In this document: one piece after another, positions 13,446 to 13,782 of the stretch | Layout: every line of letters starts with the position of its first letter | Position numbering within the stretch: the stretch's first letter is position 1 | Origin: Brevibacterium picturae | Lineage (GTDB): Bacteria > Actinomycetota > Actinomycetes > Actinomycetales > Brevibacteriaceae | Reading direction: 5' to 3' | Assembly (NCBI RefSeq): GCF_030453725.1 | Contig: NZ_JAKDJU010000081.1 | Span: 1-13,782, forward strand | DNA length: 13,782 nt | Made by a program: the position numbers and the translations under genes | The notes under the pieces: generated by a model | Told to the model about the DNA's origin: nothing | Seen by the model: only the letters and a program-made list of their open reading frames with translations | The model's database searches: none

Positions 13446-13754
13446 ATGAGCACAGCGAACGAACTGACCAAGACCGCAGGTGCCTTCGACATCCGCAATT
13501 TCATCGGCGTGCTGCTGGGGATCTTCGGAGTCATCCTCGCCATCGCCGGCGTCGTCGACTACACCCCCGACGAAGCTGAGCGGACCGGCGGAATCGATGC
13601 CAACCTCTGGACCGGAATCGGTCTCATCGTCACCGCAATCGTCTTCCTCGTCTGGGCCAGGCTGCGCCCGCTTCGCATCATCGACGCTGGCGCGACCGAG
13701 ACCGCCGGCGGGAACGGCGATGCAGCCGACGGGGACCGCGATACCCTCGCTTAG
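13446..13754 (+). CDS. Small two-helix membrane protein, probable symporter companion
   Basis: 102 residues, no recognised family. Two predicted membrane helices are FIGVLLGIFGVILAIAGVV (about 19-37) and LWTGIGLIVTAIVFLVWARL (about 60-79). Between them is an acidic loop (DYTPDEAERTGGIDAN), and the C-terminal tail is Ala/Gly/Asp-rich. It lies 17 bp downstream of the symporter stop and must be cotranscribed. The start is ambiguous. The AAGGAG at 13428-13433 is 12 nt from the ATG at 13446 and only 3 nt from an in-frame GTG at 13437; I chose the ATG. Several SSS transporters are known to have small two-helix partners (DUF485 and DUF4212 types), and this gene sits in the equivalent position, but I see no clear sequence match to either. 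Confidence 0.75.
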   Translation: MSTANELTKTAGAFDIRNFIGVLLGIFGVILAIAGVVDYTPDEAERTGGIDANLWTGIGLIVTAIVFLVWARLRPLRIIDAGATETAGGNGDAADGDRDTLA

Positions 13755-13782
13755 GTTGCCTGCGTCCACGGTGCCTGCTGCC

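Noticed and set aside
11650..13446. 598-codon open frame on the minus strand across the whole symporter gene
   Set aside because: Its product is dominated by Asp, Glu, Arg, Gly and His, typical of an antisense frame in G+C-rich DNA. The plus-strand frame encodes a clear SSS transporter with a good ribosome site.

Overview
The window is high-G+C bacterial DNA from an actinobacterium. Gene order and protein sequences fit a Micrococcales member, and Brevibacterium is my best guess; this is inference from synteny and sequence character, not a database match. The order leuC-leuD ... gpsA ... ddl - DUF3515 - thiL, with an IclR regulator divergent from leuC and the DUF3515 gene facing opposite to ddl and thiL, is the conserved actinobacterial arrangement also known from Mycobacterium and Streptomyces. 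Most of the window is therefore core chromosome.

Layout. Positions 1-674 (-) hold the N-terminal two thirds of thiL (thiamine-monophosphate kinase), cut by the window edge inside a 21-bp tandem repeat. Positions 707-1276 (+) encode a DUF3515 lipoprotein whose signal-peptide n-region is also built from a tandem repeat. Positions 1277-2779 are the one accessory-looking segment: a lone AbiEi-type protein with a C-terminal DUF559/Vsr-like nuclease domain, no partner toxin, a probable leaderless promoter and imperfect direct repeats on either side. Positions 2780-7631 (-) hold the cell-envelope block murA-plsC-gpsA-PEBP-ddl, with two 4-bp ATGA overlaps (murA/plsC and plsC/gpsA). Positions 7765-9868 (-) hold leuC-leuD. 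From 10083 rightwards (+) are the IclR-type regulator (NdgR/LtbR type), a DeoR-type regulator, an SSS-family symporter with a TTG start, and a 102-residue two-helix membrane protein.

How the genes work together. MurA and Ddl act in peptidoglycan precursor synthesis. GpsA and PlsC make glycerol-3-phosphate and phosphatidic acid for membrane lipids. Their tight coupling makes this a wall-plus-membrane operon. LeuCD is isopropylmalate isomerase, probably controlled by the divergent IclR protein, and the shared 214-bp intergenic region holds two dyads and a 17-bp tandem repeat. The DeoR protein probably controls the symporter and its small companion.

No CRISPR array, RNA gene, insertion sequence or complete defence system is visible. 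The best leads for something undescribed are the repeat-flanked orphan AbiEi-nuclease fusion, the symporter/small membrane protein pair with an unusual predicted sodium site, and the 21-bp double-dyad repeat upstream of murA.
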